A stretch of 64,000 nucleotides of DNA from Basidiobolus meristosporus CBS 931.73 (GCA_002104905.1 MCFE01000072.1:121202-185201); one strand, 5' to 3'; positions 1 through 11,690 are shown, counted from the first letter of the stretch. Program-made: numbers and translations. The notes: generated by a model from the sequence alone, not told the origin.

Positions 1-284
1 CTGGCATAGATTTGACTGACATGTGCCAGTGCACCAACATTGCAGGGGATGGTAAGGAATCCAGTGTGGCATGCTGGCACAATCAAGAAGCAGTTGCTTG
101 CAGTCTGTATTCCTCCTCTTGAAGTTCACCTCCTAATACCTCAAGGTACTCACTTATGCTCTGCCTGATACATCAGAACTGTTGCCTTGATGAGTCCTGT
201 GTGTATTGCTCTTAGAAGCCACTTAGCTCTACTGATATATCACATAGTACATTAGTCATTTGAGGCAAAAACTCATTCAAAATA

Positions 285-493
285 GACTTGTTCCATCATT
301 CTAGCTGATCATAGTGCCCAATAGTGCCATAGAGTGCTAGATGGTGCCTGATCATGCCACAGAGTGCCAGATGGTGCCATAGAGTGCCAATTTGGGATCA
401 AAATTGACATTCATATGACCCTAAAATATCAAATTAATAACAAAATATACAGCACTTTCTGGCACTATGATCAATGACACAATGGAACAAGTC
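285..493. mobile_element. Short TA-flanked foldback element, 209 bp
   Basis: The element starts with GACTTGTTCCA and ends with the reverse complement TGGAACAAGTC. A TA dinucleotide lies immediately outside each end (283-284 and 494-495). The left half is packed with variants of the heptamer AGTGCCA (for example at 317-390). It has no coding capacity. Ends and subterminal heptamers match the larger foldbacks at 966-1697 and 5451-6182, so it is a non-autonomous member of the same family. TA flanks are typical of Tc1/mariner-like and some Harbinger-like elements; the mobilising transposase is inferred, not shown. Confidence 0.75.
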
Positions 494-495
494 TA

Positions 496-965
496 ATCTC
501 TTTGGTTCCCAAAACTGCGGCACAAACAGATGCGTCCAGCCCATACTGTGCAAATTGAGCATGGAATTGTTTGTGCACAGCTTCCTCATCAAGTCCCCTC
601 ACTCTCAGCTCATTCTTGATTTCCTACTTGTCTTGTTGTATATCTTTTTACATACATCCACTGGAATCTTGATGTAGAGCTCATGCCAGAGCCTTCAACT
701 CAGATTCTTTCATTTCTGCCCACTCTCTGTGGTATCCAGCTCTGCTAGATTAACTAGTAGTGACCATGTATTGGTATGAAGGCTTATCATAGACACTTGG
801 GCCATACTAAAATCATTTGGCAAGAACTTAAATGGATCTGTCAATAACGTTTCTGGTCCAGACTGTGCTTGTGAGCTGGGGGATGTGTTTTGTCTGGGAT
901 GTACTAAATATGAGTTGAGACTTGGTAGAGGGACCATAGAGATGGATCTGGATTCTTATACAGTG
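496..965. other. No gene seen between two foldback elements
   Basis: The short open frames here match no protein family I recognise and have no start context or intron structure. The stretch is probably older repeat sequence. Confidence 0.5.
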
Positions 966-1697
966 GACTTGTTCTGTTGGATAGTGCCACATTGAGCCAT
1001 GAGTGCCAAATGATGCCATAGTGTGCCAGAGAGGCCAAGTGAGCCTATACTTGGCCACAGAGTGTGAAACATGGATCTGCATCTTCATGCAAAGCAGCCC
1101 CTGTGTTTCACCTATGATGCAGGAAAAAATCCATTTTTTGACGTTTTTTTGTGGATCAATGTTATGCAGGATGTGTAAGAGCACAAAAGGATTGAAAATA
1201 TGCATTTGGTACTCAATACCCATGGCACTCTGAATCTAACTCCTGTGGCTTGTAACATGTCACAACAATGCATGGCACTATCTTGGTCCACTGGTACTAT
1301 CTGGCACTATAAGTGCTTTGTATAGATCTTACTTTAGGGCTAATAATTAAATATAGTGCCAGATAGTACCAGTGGACCAAGATAGTGCCATGCATTGTTG
1401 TGACATGTTACAAGCCACAGGAGTTAGATTCAGAGTGCCATGGGTATTGAGTACCAAATGCATATTTTCAATCCTTTTGTGCTCTTACACATCCTGCACA
1501 ACATTGACCTAAAAAAAAAGGTCAAAAAATGGATTTTCTCCAACACAATTGGTGAAACACAGGGGCTGCTTTGCATGAGGATGCAGATCTATGTTTCACA
1601 CTCTGTGTCCAAGTATAGGCTCACTTAGCCTCCCTGGCACACTATGGCATCATTTGGCACTCATGGCACAATGTGGCACTATCCAACGGAACAAGTC
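966..1697. mobile_element. 732-bp foldback element, near-perfect long hairpin
   Basis: Two arms of about 340 bp are near-perfect inverted repeats around a loop of about 40 bp near 1310-1352. The ends are GACTTGTTC and GAACAAGTC. TA lies outside the right end, and TG (a probable mutated TA) outside the left. The AGTGCCA/TGGCACT heptamer recurs throughout both arms. A second copy of exactly the same length is at 5451-6182 with its loop in the opposite orientation. Short frames read from the arms (including one beginning MGIEYQMHIF) occur in every copy only because the arms are repeated; they are not credible genes. Confidence 0.85.
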
Positions 1698-2089
1698 TAG
1701 TAATATATTGGCATCAACCTGGTCTTGTATGAAATTTATATGAAAACTAATGTGATTGTTGAATATTCCATACATTATGCATAGTGCATGTTGGATTGCA
1801 TTGACATGGATCAGATCACATCATTGCAGATTTCTTATTTGATTATAGACTTGTGAGTATATTATCAATAAAGCCACAAAGTCATTGTTTCAGGATGATT
1901 TTTGCAACATAATGTTGGGATTCATGTCAATTAATGAAGATTTAGTCACAATGAATGGAAATAGATAATTAAGCTGATTACACCAAATCAATTTTAACAC
2001 CTCTACTCAATCATGGACCAATTTTTATGACTTACTCATCTGAATGGTCTTTTCTCATCAGTCCCATCACTACAGCCGGATATCCTTTT

Positions 2090-2915
2090 GACACATTAGA
2101 AGATATATATACCAAGTATTATGGACCATCTAGCCCAATCTAATCAAGGAGATCCCCTGTTAAGCTTCTCTGCTATTAAAAGAGCTATTGCCCTACAAGC
2201 TTTCAATCAACCATTGATGGCAACAGATGTACTGGAGGCTTTCATTCCCAGCTGACGGCAATGAAAACCATCTTGCAGTGGGTATGAATGACTTGGAGTA
2301 AGCCTGGAATACTATACTCAGAAGCACCAATAGACTTCCATATCTCACAGCATTCAGCCACAGGTTCCCTATTAGGAGTGTTTTGGATACCTTCCCAGTC
2401 AGGATTAACAGGCCTTCTAGAGGGCAGAGTCACTTTTATTCTGGCAAATACAAGGCACACTGTATGAAGTTTCAAGTACTGTAACATCATCTGGTTTAGT
2501 GGGTGATTTGTTGGAAGTAGGCATGGCAATGCACTCTGGGTAGAGAATCATCCAGGATTCAGTGGAGAGGAGAAGTGTAGGGCAGACTTAGCTTATATAG
2601 GAGAGGATTGTCTGAGATTAGGATGTATTACAGCTCATAGGAAGCTAAGGAATGGAGTGCTTAGCAGGAAGCAGAAGCTCTACAATGAGATATTTAATAA
2701 TCTCAGAGTGAGAGTAGAGCATACATCTGGATATGTAAAGAGATTCAGCATATTAGCAGGTAAATACAGAGGAAAGTTATGAACAGGAGAAAACAGCAGA
2801 ATAGGTAAAATAGTCACAATACTTATTAAAGCACAGTACATTCATACAAGAAGACATCCACCAAGAGAAATGTGTCTGAATCTTTATGAAGAGTAAATAA
2901 AGCACAAAAAGCACT
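2090..2915 (+). pseudogene. Harbinger-type DDE transposase remnant (DDE_Tnp_4-like)
   Basis: Broken plus-strand frames carry two stretches typical of PIF/Harbinger DDE transposases: FYSGKYKAHCMKFQV near 2430-2480, and RVRVEHTSGYVKRFSILAGK near 2706-2767 (the VEH..G..K.RF pattern of the C-terminal catalytic lobe). Between them is a DLAYIG segment where the family has its second Asp. Several frameshifts and stops separate the pieces, so the gene is dead. About 90-140 bp downstream is a right terminal end of the GACTTGTTCC family (ending at 3058, followed by TA), which makes this the best local candidate for the transposase that moved the foldbacks. I could not find its left end. Nothing is recognisable between 1700 and 2090. 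Confidence 0.6.
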
Positions 2916-2984
2916 GTTCTGAGTAACATAAGTAAGGTTGATTAGAGTTACCAGTAATTGTATCTTACCACTGGCATAATGGTA

Positions 2985-3058
2985 GGCATAAGAGTGCTAT
3001 ATCAATCTGGCACTATAAACACGCTAGCACTATGTGGCACTATCCAGCCAAACAAGTC
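2985..3058 (+). mobile_element. Right terminus of a GACTTGTTCC-family element
   Basis: TGGCACT-type heptamers cluster here and the sequence ends in CAAGTC followed by TA at 3059-3060, as in the three complete foldbacks. Immediately right of it the sequence is the reverse complement of the Tnp2 element around 10910-10930, so this element inserted into a Tnp2 copy. Confidence 0.6.
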
Positions 3059-3060
3059 TA

Positions 3061-4099
3061 ATATATTCCTTCTCCCTGCTGGATAATAGTCCCCCTTTGT
3101 TGAAAAGCAAATGAATTGCTCCTGGTGGAAAGCATTTGCTCCAACAGATACCCTCTATCTTAAGCATCTCTGGATTCCATTAATTACATATTCTGGTTGA
3201 TGGCTTATAGCTTGCAAACTTTGTTGCAATTACAGATTATCTTTTATATGTTCTCTGTGCAGGAAGACAATGTCCTAGTGCTAGTGTTTGGCCAACAATA
3301 ATGTGTGTGTTATGGAGTAAGTCCCCTGGATCTCACTGATGGAGATCCCACTGACAGACAAGGCTACAACATCAAGAACTCAAAAGACTATCACAATGCC
3401 TTTGGTGGAATTTTGGAACATTAATAGGCACACCAAGGGGTTGCATCACTTCTTCAAGAGCAGTGCTCAAGAATACACACTTGAAAATTGCAAGGACCTG
3501 TTGCAATGACTGGAGGATGAGATGCTAGACCTTGCAGTGCTGGCCAAAGACCAGGATGTGTGGGAACCAGTGAACAAGCAGTGGCATAAAGCTTTTGGGT
3601 TCCCACCAAAGTCATGGAAACAGAGCATTACACCAGAAATACATATTGAGTGGTGGATTTTAATGGAGGTACTTGTTGAGTGTGGTGTTGGGCTTAATGT
3701 TAGTGTAGGGTACAGGGACTTGTATAGGTCAATATAATTAGCTATTGAGGTACAATTGAAGTTTTAACCGAAAGAAACAACTTGTTTGCATGAAAAATAA
3801 GTGAATTGGTTGAGTCAGGTAGTAAGGAGTGTGAAAAAGAGGCAATAACCAATCAATGCACACAAATGTAGGAGGTGAAAGAGTGTCTGGGATCAGAATG
3901 TGAGAAAATTGGCAGAGAACTAATTAAAAGCCACTTTTGTATTGTTGTGATGAAAAATTTTGACCAAGTTTTTTATGATATCTTGGGTGCAATTATTTTT
4001 TGACACTCTTTGCATAGTGTCCTGGTGGAATCATTACCTCTTAGTCATGGGAATTGGAATCTGTGACAGCCTTTTGATGGAATCATCACAATAATTTTT
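3061..4099 (-). mobile_element. Internally deleted, inverted copy of the Tnp2 element
   Basis: Read on the minus strand, this stretch follows the Tnp2 element of 4635-11430 but with large deletions: 3061-3085 matches 10905-10930 reversed, 3090-3320 matches about 9800-10040 reversed, and 3325-4099 matches the accessory-gene region reversed. A residual open frame at 3394-3737 (+) encodes the C-terminal part of the accessory protein (EFWNINRHTKG, then KDQDVWEPVNKQWHKAFGF). This copy keeps the empty site (around 3480-3495) of the solo LTR that interrupts the other copy at 5251-6515. Confidence 0.65.
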
Positions 4100-4107
4100 C
4101 ATAGAGA

Positions 4108-4218
4108 AAGTATTTCTCACAGGCTCCAAGCAATATTGATATCTATATGCAACAATACAAACACAAGGATTGGATGGACTGGATGAATATTTATTCAAGT
4201 GGCCTTCGGAAGCAATTT
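4108..4218 (+). pseudogene. Fragment of Tnp2 transposase
   Basis: The sequence closely matches 10163-10262 of the larger Tnp2 gene, including the region encoding KSKDWMNWICIYSSG there. It is a short isolated fragment with no start and is not functional. Confidence 0.65.
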
Positions 4219-4630
4219 CTTAGTAGCAACTGAGTCCTGTTTGATTGGATACCTTCAGCTCCTTAGATAGGCAGGCTTTAGTCTCCTCCAATATTTCTAA
4301 GTTATTGGCAGCAATAATAAGTTCATCCGCACATAAAGCTAATAGACCTGAATCTGTTCTATCTGGCTTATTGTATATAGTATAGTCTACAGTACTCCCT
4401 CATGAACCCAAAGATTCCATATATGAGTCCATCTTGCAATTCTAGGCATTTGGTGACTGTTTGAGTCTATTTAGGGACTTTTTAAGCTTACAGATATAAT
4501 GGGAGCTATCCTGGTCAAAAAACCCATCAGGCTGGTCCATGTACCCATCCCAGCAAGTTTCCTTGTCAAAGATGCAATCTTGACATCCATTTGATGACTC
4601 AAAAGCCTATACTTACCTGTAATATACCCT
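4219..4630 (-). pseudogene. Ty1/copia reverse-transcriptase fragment
   Basis: The minus strand encodes HQMDVKIASL (the copia hallmark HQMDVKTAFLNG, degraded), then KLKKSLNRLKQSPNA, SYMESLGS, YTIYNKPD and LLALCADELIIAANNLEIL, where copia elements have the YVDD catalytic box; here it reads CADE. Frame changes and the altered active site show it is dead. It covers the part of RT missing from the copia remnant at 11650-13730 but is not contiguous with it. Confidence 0.75.
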
Positions 4631-5250
4631 ATGATAAATTATTGAGATGATCCCATCAAAAGGCCATCACAAAGTTAGAGTCTTGTGATTAAGAGGTACT
4701 GATCTTGTCAGGACACCATCCAGAGACCATTGAAAAATAATTGCACCCCAGATTTCACAAAAAACTTCGTCAGAATTTTTCATCATGACAATGTATAAGT
4801 GGCTTTTGATTGGTTCCCTGCCAATTTGCTCACTTTCTGATCCCAGACACTCTATTGCCTCCTATGTTTGTGTGAATTAATTGGATATTGCCACTTTGTA
4901 CACTCCTTACTTCCTGACTCAACTGTTTCTCTTACTTTTCATGTGTACAATTTAATTTATTTCCGTTGAAACTTCAGTTGTACCTCAATTGCCAATTGTA
5001 TTGACCTATACAAGTCTCTACACCCTACACTAACATTAAGCCCAACCCCACACTCTACAAGTAACTCCATTAAAATCCACCACTCAATAAGTATCTCTAC
5101 TGCAATGCTCTGGTTCCATGACTTTAGCGGCAACCCATTGCCTTATGCCACTTTTCATTCACTGGTTCCCACATGTCCTGGTCTTCAGCCAGCACTGCAA
5201 GGTCTAGCTCCTCATCTGCCAGTCTTTGCAATAAATCCTTGCAATATTCC

Positions 5251-6515
5251 TGTTATGAATAGACACAAGGCAGGAGAGTAGGGCTAGGCTAGGCAGGACC
5301 AGGAAAGGACTTAGGTTTGGATCAACAAGGCAAGGCAGGTTTCCAAGGCAAGGCTGTTTATTCAAGACCTGTGTTTATCAGACTGAGGAATACTTAAGGG
5401 GGGATAGGACTATATATACTTTTTGGTTATACTGATTCCAAGAGATGCTAGACTTGTTCCATTGGATAGTGCCACATTGAGCCATGAGTGCCAAATGATG
5501 CCATAGTGTGCCAGAGAGGCCAAGTGAGCCTATACTTGGCCACAGAGTGTGAAACATAGATCTGCATCCTCATGCAAAGCAGTCCCTGTGTTTCACCTAT
5601 GATGTAGGAGAAAATCCATTTTTTGACGTTTTTTTGTGGATCAATGTTGTGCAGGATGTGTAAGAGCACAAAAGAACTGAAGACATGCATCAGGTACTCA
5701 ATACCCATGGCACTCTGAATCTAGCTCCTGTGGCTTGTAACATGTCACAAAAATGCATGGCACTATCTTGGTCCACTGGTACTATCTGGCACTATATTTA
5801 ATTATTACCCCTAAAGTAAGATCTATACAAAGCACTTATAGTGCCAGATAGTACCAGTGGACCAAGATAGTGCCATGCATTTTTGTGACATGTTACAAGC
5901 CACAGGAGCTAGATTCAGAGTGCCATGGGTATTGAGTACCAAATGCATATTTTCAATCCTTTTGTGCTCTTACACATCCTGCACAACATTGATCCACAAA
6001 AAAACGTCAAAAAATGGATTTTCTCCAACATAATTGGTGAAACACAGGGACTGCTTTGCATGAAGATGCAAATCTATGTTTCACACTCTGTGGCCAAGTA
6101 TAGGCTCACTTGACCTCTCTGGCACACTATGGCATCATTTGGCACTCATGGCTCAATGTGGCACTATCCAACGGAACAAGTCTATTGGCTAATACTAATG
6201 GGGTTGTGGGGTGAGGCACAGCAATGTGCTGGGGATAATAATATAGAAGGCAAGGCACTGAGACAGGATGGGGAAATGGATTGGGTCACCTGATCATGTG
6301 ACTAAGTCATGTGACCTGGTATTTCCATATATGGTACTGGACTATGAGAAATACAATGGGAAGCTTCCTTGGAATGTTCCATTGTGTAACAAGGGTTTGG
6401 AATGGTCAGGAACTTTCTGGAAGGTGGTAGAAGGTTCCAGAAGGAATCTCTTAGAAATTGAGCTAGGAAGCTGAAATTTGGCATGGGTGTTCATGGTTGT
6501 CATGTGATCATGACA
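5251..6515. mobile_element. Solo LTR inside the Tnp2 accessory gene, with nested foldback
   Basis: The sequence starts TGTTATGA and ends TCATGACA. It is flanked by ATTCC (5246-5250) and ATTTC (6516-6520), a 5-bp target duplication with one mismatch. Without the 732-bp foldback at 5451-6182 the LTR is about 530 bp. The uninterrupted host sequence is preserved at about 3480-3495, which proves an insertion. It is unlike the copia LTRs at 13149-14286, so it represents another LTR family. Confidence 0.7.
5451..6182. mobile_element. 732-bp foldback element, second copy
   Basis: Its length, GACTTGTTCC ends and arms match those of 966-1697, with the loop inverted. TA flanks are intact on both sides (5449-5450 and 6183-6184). 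It sits inside the solo LTR, so it is the youngest layer here. Confidence 0.85.
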
Positions 6516-8516
6516 ATTTCAGTGTGTTTTCTTGAGCACTGCTCTTGAAGAAGTGCTGCAACCTCTTTGTGTGCCTATTAATGTTCCAAAACTCCACTGA
6601 AGGCATTGTGATAGTCTTTTGAGCTCTTGAAGTTGTAGTCTTGTATGTCAGTGGGATCTCCACTCTGTCAACAATGGAGGCTGTGGAGGCTGTGGTAGAC
6701 AAATTGCCTTTTTCAGCAAACTCATCTATCTTGCTGGAGTGAATCTCAACTGGCTGCACTTCCAACTCATGTGAAAACAGCTGTTTTCTGGTTGGTAATT
6801 CCTCTTGGTTATGATGGGAATCAGTCTGTTCCTGGCTTGCAGCATTAATTGGCAAGAACTGCAGTTTTTTTTACATGCCTCCCTGTCTCAGGCTTGGGTA
6901 GACATTTTTCCCTTTACCTTTTCCTTTATCACTGCCAGGTCTTTCACTGCTACTTTGTCTGAGAGCTTTTTGTAAAGAACTACTTTTTCTCCTGGATAAA
7001 TTCTGCTCTGATATACCTGTTTTGGCCTGCTTGTTCATTACTGTCACTCTTCTGGCAACATGACGTTTCTTTTCAGCTTGTTTTGAGCTCTCAACTGTAG
7101 TTGTGATGGGCTCCTGCAAAGCAGCTGGTTTTTATCACTGCCAGGTCCTTCACTGCTACTTTAACTGGGTGCTTCTTGAGTTGTACTACGCTTTTTCCTT
7201 GATAAATGTTGGGCTGGTGCATCCATGTCTGCCTGCTTGTCCCCAATTGGCACTCTTCCAGCTGCCTGACATTTCTTTGACACTTGTCTGGAGCTTTCAG
7301 CCCTGCTTGTAACATGCTCTTGAAAAAGCCACTAGCTTTTAGCCATGGCACCCTTGTTTTTCTGCCTTTGATAGTTTCCACTATTCTTAAGATACTTTCT
7401 TAGCATACCAATGCTGGCCCAAAATCTGTTTGCCCATTTGAATCCAGGATAATGCTCATGGAACAAGTCAAGTGCATTCTGCTTGGCCTTAAGTTCCTGA
7501 TGGTCCCATGGTATGCCAGCCTTAAGGTGATAGGGTGCTAGACTTCTAATGGCCTCTTGTATATTAGCCCACTCTTCATTATTGCACTCAATGGCTTCAA
7601 GGATCTTCAATGTCTTTTGATTTTTAGGCTTTGGTATAAACACCACATTGTCTCCCTCCCACGCTGTGATGGGTTTTTCTGTGGGCTTTATCTTTGGGCA
7701 CTGTTGTTGTGCTTCAAAGACTGTACAGTGTTCCTCTGCTGTTACATTGGGAAATGGCTCAGCTCTTGGCTGTGACATTGAGCTACTTGAGTTCCTTCTT
7801 TGCAGCAAAGATACTGCTTTCTCCACCTGGGATATTGATTACTCTACACATTTTATCTGCTCATCCTGTTTCTGGACTATTTCCTGATTTCTCTAGGCCA
7901 TTGCATCTATCCTATTGGCCACTGCACCTAATTGTTTCATTAATGCTTTGGTATGAGCTGTCAACATACTTGCTAATATGGGTGGTGGTGATGTTATCAT
8001 GGCCACTTGCTGATCTTCAACTGAGGGTACTGCATTTGCTACATTCTCATCTGCCTGAGCATAATGGTAAGCTTGTGGCTCCACAGAGATTCTCAATTGC
8101 CTACTTGACTGAGAGCCTGGGGAGTCCGCATTATTACCTTCAATGGGCACACTGTCCACAGGGCCTTTTTTGCATGTAGCGCTGCTTGTTGCACTGAATG
8201 TCAAAGCAAGCTGTTGCCCAATTGTTCTTCTGTTGCCATCACCAGTGAGATTTGGTTGAGAACCAGACAACTTTGCTTTACTTTTTGGCAGCATATATAT
8301 GGAAGTGAGGCAAACCAAAGGGGAAATAGTGTTACATATACGTTTGTATGTGGTGCAACAACTTTATTTATAATGCTTACTATGGCAGGTCATCATTGAA
8401 TCTTACCTTCATGTAGGTGCAATGTCTCAAGTACAAGACTGTCTTAAGTTCACATGAGTATTGACCAAAAAGTGATATAATAGTGTTACATTGTTGAAAG
8501 TCAAACTGTTTGCCCC

Positions 8517-11202
8517 ATGGACAAGAATACTTTGACTCAATGTTGTAAGAGAAGAGAAAAAAGACCATGTGGCTATTGTGGCAAGCCTCTCAGCCATGAT
8601 GCATGTAGACAGTATAGGAAGTATTACAAGGATCATGGCCAGTGTTTTGCCACCCAAGTTATATTTGACCATTCATTGGTTACTACTGTACCAACATTAT
8701 CTTGCTGGCCAGTTGATACTTCTATATCAGCACCTGGCTGTCTTTGTCACCTTGCACAAACTGAGTCAGGTGAGTTTGTGACACCTTTAGGCTCACCTCA
8801 GCCTTCTGAATATGGAACACAGAGTGATAGCTCTGACAAAGAAGGTTCATTGATGGATTTGTGCCTATCTCCCCTAATAACAGTACCACATATGAGGCTG
8901 GACAGATCCCTATATGCAATGTGACAATACCCATTGAAACAAATGCCAAGGATACTTTATGGAGCCAAGTGAGCCCAGTAATCCATCTACTGGTGAATAA
9001 TGTAATGTTGTGGCTAGAGAAGTGGCGCATTTCCACTAATATCAGTGATGGGGGCTTTGTGGATTTATTACTACTTCTTACCAAAATCATTCCAGGATGC
9101 AACTTACCATGTACATGGTACAAGTGGAGAACCATCATGCAGCTGGCAACATATGATCCAGAGACTGTCCTGATTCCAGCATGTGTCAACAGTTGCATGG
9201 CATTCACATCCAAAAATGCTACTATTGCAATGTGTCCAAATTGTGAGGAATCCACAACCATTGAGGGAAAAGATTGTTCTCACTCCGGATATATTCCGGT
9301 CATACCCCATCTGAGGAAGCTGATGCAGTCCAACAAATATTGCAAAGCTATACAGTACCGCACTCAGTATCAATCAAGCACAAACATATCCAATATATTT
9401 GATGGCAAACATTGCAAACAGCTAAGCAGCAAGGGCTACTTTCAAGGTATGTATGACCATGCCTTTGCTTTAGCACTTAATGGATTCTCAATAAACAAGT
9501 ACTCTACCAGCAAATCCTGCTGGCCACTGATTCTCATCAATCTGAATCTGCCACCCATCTTACGGTATCAGAGCAATAATCTGATGGTAGTCCCACTGGT
9601 ATCTGGGTCTAAACCATCACCCAACCTGGATAGCTACCTGTATCCATTGCTGGATGAATTTTGTATGCTTTCCAGTATGATAACAGTAAGTGGCTGTCAT
9701 GTAAAAGTGCATATTATTATCTGCATTGGAGATACCCCAGCCATCAGCAAGATAGCAGGTTTTCCCAGGCACAATGGATGGTATTGCTGTTAAATGTGTG
9801 AGATCCAGGGGATTTACTCCATAACTCACACAGATTATTATTACCCAAACACTAGCACTAAGAACATCATTTTTCCACAGAGAGAATGTACAGAAGAAAG
9901 CATGCAATTACAGCAAAGTTGCCAAGCTATAAGCCATCAGCCAGAATATGGCATCAATTGGAAACCAGATACTTAAGATAGAGGGTATCTGTTGGGGTAA
10001 AAGCTTTCCACTGGGAGCAATGCATTTGCTTTTCAACAATATCCCTATATGGATGACCAGTTGTACATGGGGCATTTCAAGCTAAATGAGCCCTTTGAGA
10101 TACTGGAGAAACTTGAAAGAATTGGCAAGATATTACAGAGTATCCACTACCCTAAGTACTTCTCACAGGCTCCAATTAATATTCATATGCATATGCATCA
10201 ATACAAAAGCAAAGACTGGATGAACTGGATATGTATTTATTCAAGTGGTGTTCTGAAGCCATTCCTACCAAGAGTACATTAGAAGCATTGGGAGTCATAT
10301 GTGGACATTGTAGGAATATTTATCCAGAAGCAGATCACCAATGCCAACCTGATGCATCTAAAGCTGTTGTGTGAGGAGTTTGTGACAGGATTGAGTGGCT
10401 ATACTACAACCATAAAGCTGAATGTGTAGATCTCTGCCACTACTGTATCTATACTCTACTCCATCTTGCACTGTGTGTGGAGAATATCAGGCCTTGCATG
10501 ACCTTTTGGAAGTTTCCTATGGAGAGGATGTGTGGGGAGATAGGAAGACAAGTCAAGTCACAGGTACTACCATATCCCAATCTCATCAAGAATATTACCT
10601 TCGAGTCCATCATGGATGTGTTGAGTTGGCACATGGAGGACAGCCAGCAAGAGCTGGAAAATTCTGAGGACAGATGTGCACATGGAGACACCTATGCCTA
10701 TGGCATAATGAATTTAAGCAGTCCCAATGCCTGGGTAGTTGGTTAAGTAAAGCAATGTTAGGTTGGGTGCAACAAGCAACAAAAATTTTATTAGAAAACC
10801 CTACAAGGTATGCCAGATTTCTCTTGACTGCAAGCCAATTTCTATACCATTCAAGACAAAATTCACACAAACAAAAGCCAGAGCGCACCTATAAGGGGGA
10901 CTAGAATCCAGCAGGGAGAAGGAATATATTGGATAAATACCAAGAAGTTCATTGCAGATATTCAGGAGGTGTTCATGGCAGAAGTGGCAACAACCAAGCA
11001 TACATTTGCAAGATGTATATGTTACCAGCAGTACAAGGTATATGGCAACTTTTCAAGTAATACACTAAAAAGCCAAAAAGTTGAGGTGATAGAAGTATGT
11101 CAATTGTGGCAGGTGTGCGCGTTTGTAGAGGTTAGTAAGCAGGTGGCCATAGTTTTTTTTGACTCAAACTATATTTGGAATACCCAAGGTAGTAGTGGGT
11201 AA
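8517..11202 (+). pseudogene. Tnp2-family (CACTA/EnSpm-type) transposase, decayed
   Basis: The gene starts at ATG 8517 with a Cys/His cluster (CGYCGKPLSHDAC) typical of the N-terminus of Tnp2 proteins. The frame at 8861-9793 holds the family core: YDPETVLIPACVNSC, CPNCEE, FDGKHCKQL, ALALNGFSINKYSTSKSCWP, ILINLNLPP, and PNLDSYLYPLLDEF followed by GDTPAISKIAGF. Downstream frames continue with CEIQGIYSITH plus YYYPNT, KDWMNWICIYSSGVL (10193-10258), and TFWKFPMERMCGEI (10502-10545). The frame at 10969-11202 may be the C-terminal end. In-frame stops and frame switches (at 8925, 9794, 9976, 10282 and 10746) are too many for introns alone. The intact protein would be a cut-and-paste DDE transposase. 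I did not find CACTA termini. Confidence 0.75.
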
Positions 11203-11439
11203 GCAAACAAAGAAAGGTGATTCTACAGTGGAATATATGAATTGCACAAGGGGAGGTAGAAAAAGGAAATACCATTTGGTAAATTGGTATGGTAGCATTA
11301 TACAGAACCAGCAGTAGGCCATCATACTGCCAATATAATGCCATCAGAATCTTGCTGTGAGGCCATTGAAATACTGTCAAGTTTCTTGCCATATAAGGCA
11401 ATTGGATGTCCTGGCTGACTGGATCCACTTAAAATAGTT

Positions 11440-11690
11440 ATAGAGTGCTGAAAGACAGCAACAATACCATGCAAATATTGTCACAGCACCAATAAAATAT
11501 TGTCAAGTTTTATCCCTTTATTTGGCTGTAAAATTAGCAAAACACCGTCATGATCTCATCATAAGACTGTTAAGAGGGTCACTAATTCCAAGCTGCTGTT
11601 ATTATGACAGTCTCTAAACAGGATCTTAACAGCTGATCCAGACCGGATCTACCTGTGGGACCAAATTATTTTTCATCGGGTTAATAGCCA
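11440..11690 (-). repeat. Dispersed repeat, copy 1, joined to copia RT
   Basis: About 250 bp is shared with 14405-14655, including the GGACCAAA.TATTTTTCAT segment. On the minus strand it is fused to the truncated end of the copia RT frame near 11650-11690. Its origin is unknown. Confidence 0.55.

Larger units (their letters stand above)
3484..5249. repeat. Large inverted repeat, about 615-bp arms, 535-bp spacer
   Basis: The left arm 3484-4099 and right arm 4635-5249 are diverged reverse complements of each other and derive from the accessory-gene end of the Tnp2 element. The spacer holds a Tnp2 transposase fragment (4108-4218) and a copia reverse-transcriptase fragment (4219-4630). It probably arose from two element copies meeting in opposite orientation. 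Confidence 0.7.
4635..8294 (-). pseudogene. Accessory gene of the Tnp2 element, interrupted by a solo LTR
   Basis: A chain of minus-strand open stretches runs 8294-7893, 7826-7332, 7381-7091, 7119-6871 and 6855-6521, then resumes at 5250-4900 after the LTR. I do not recognise the family. The first part begins at ATG 8294 (MLPKSKAKLSG) and is polar and low-complexity. The second has a conserved-looking segment, ALDLFHEHYPGFKWANRFW. Later parts are rich in Lys, Ser and Gln. The last part (EFWNINRHTK...KSSAQENTLK) is also present at 3394-3737, which argues it was once coding. It diverges from the Tnp2 gene across about 220 bp (8295-8516). It may have been the DNA-binding second protein that CACTA elements usually carry, but that is inference. 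Confidence 0.5.

Noticed and set aside
7557-8179. Plus-strand frames at 7557-8179
   Set aside because: Shadows of the Tnp2 accessory gene, which reads on the minus strand and has a related copy elsewhere in the window.
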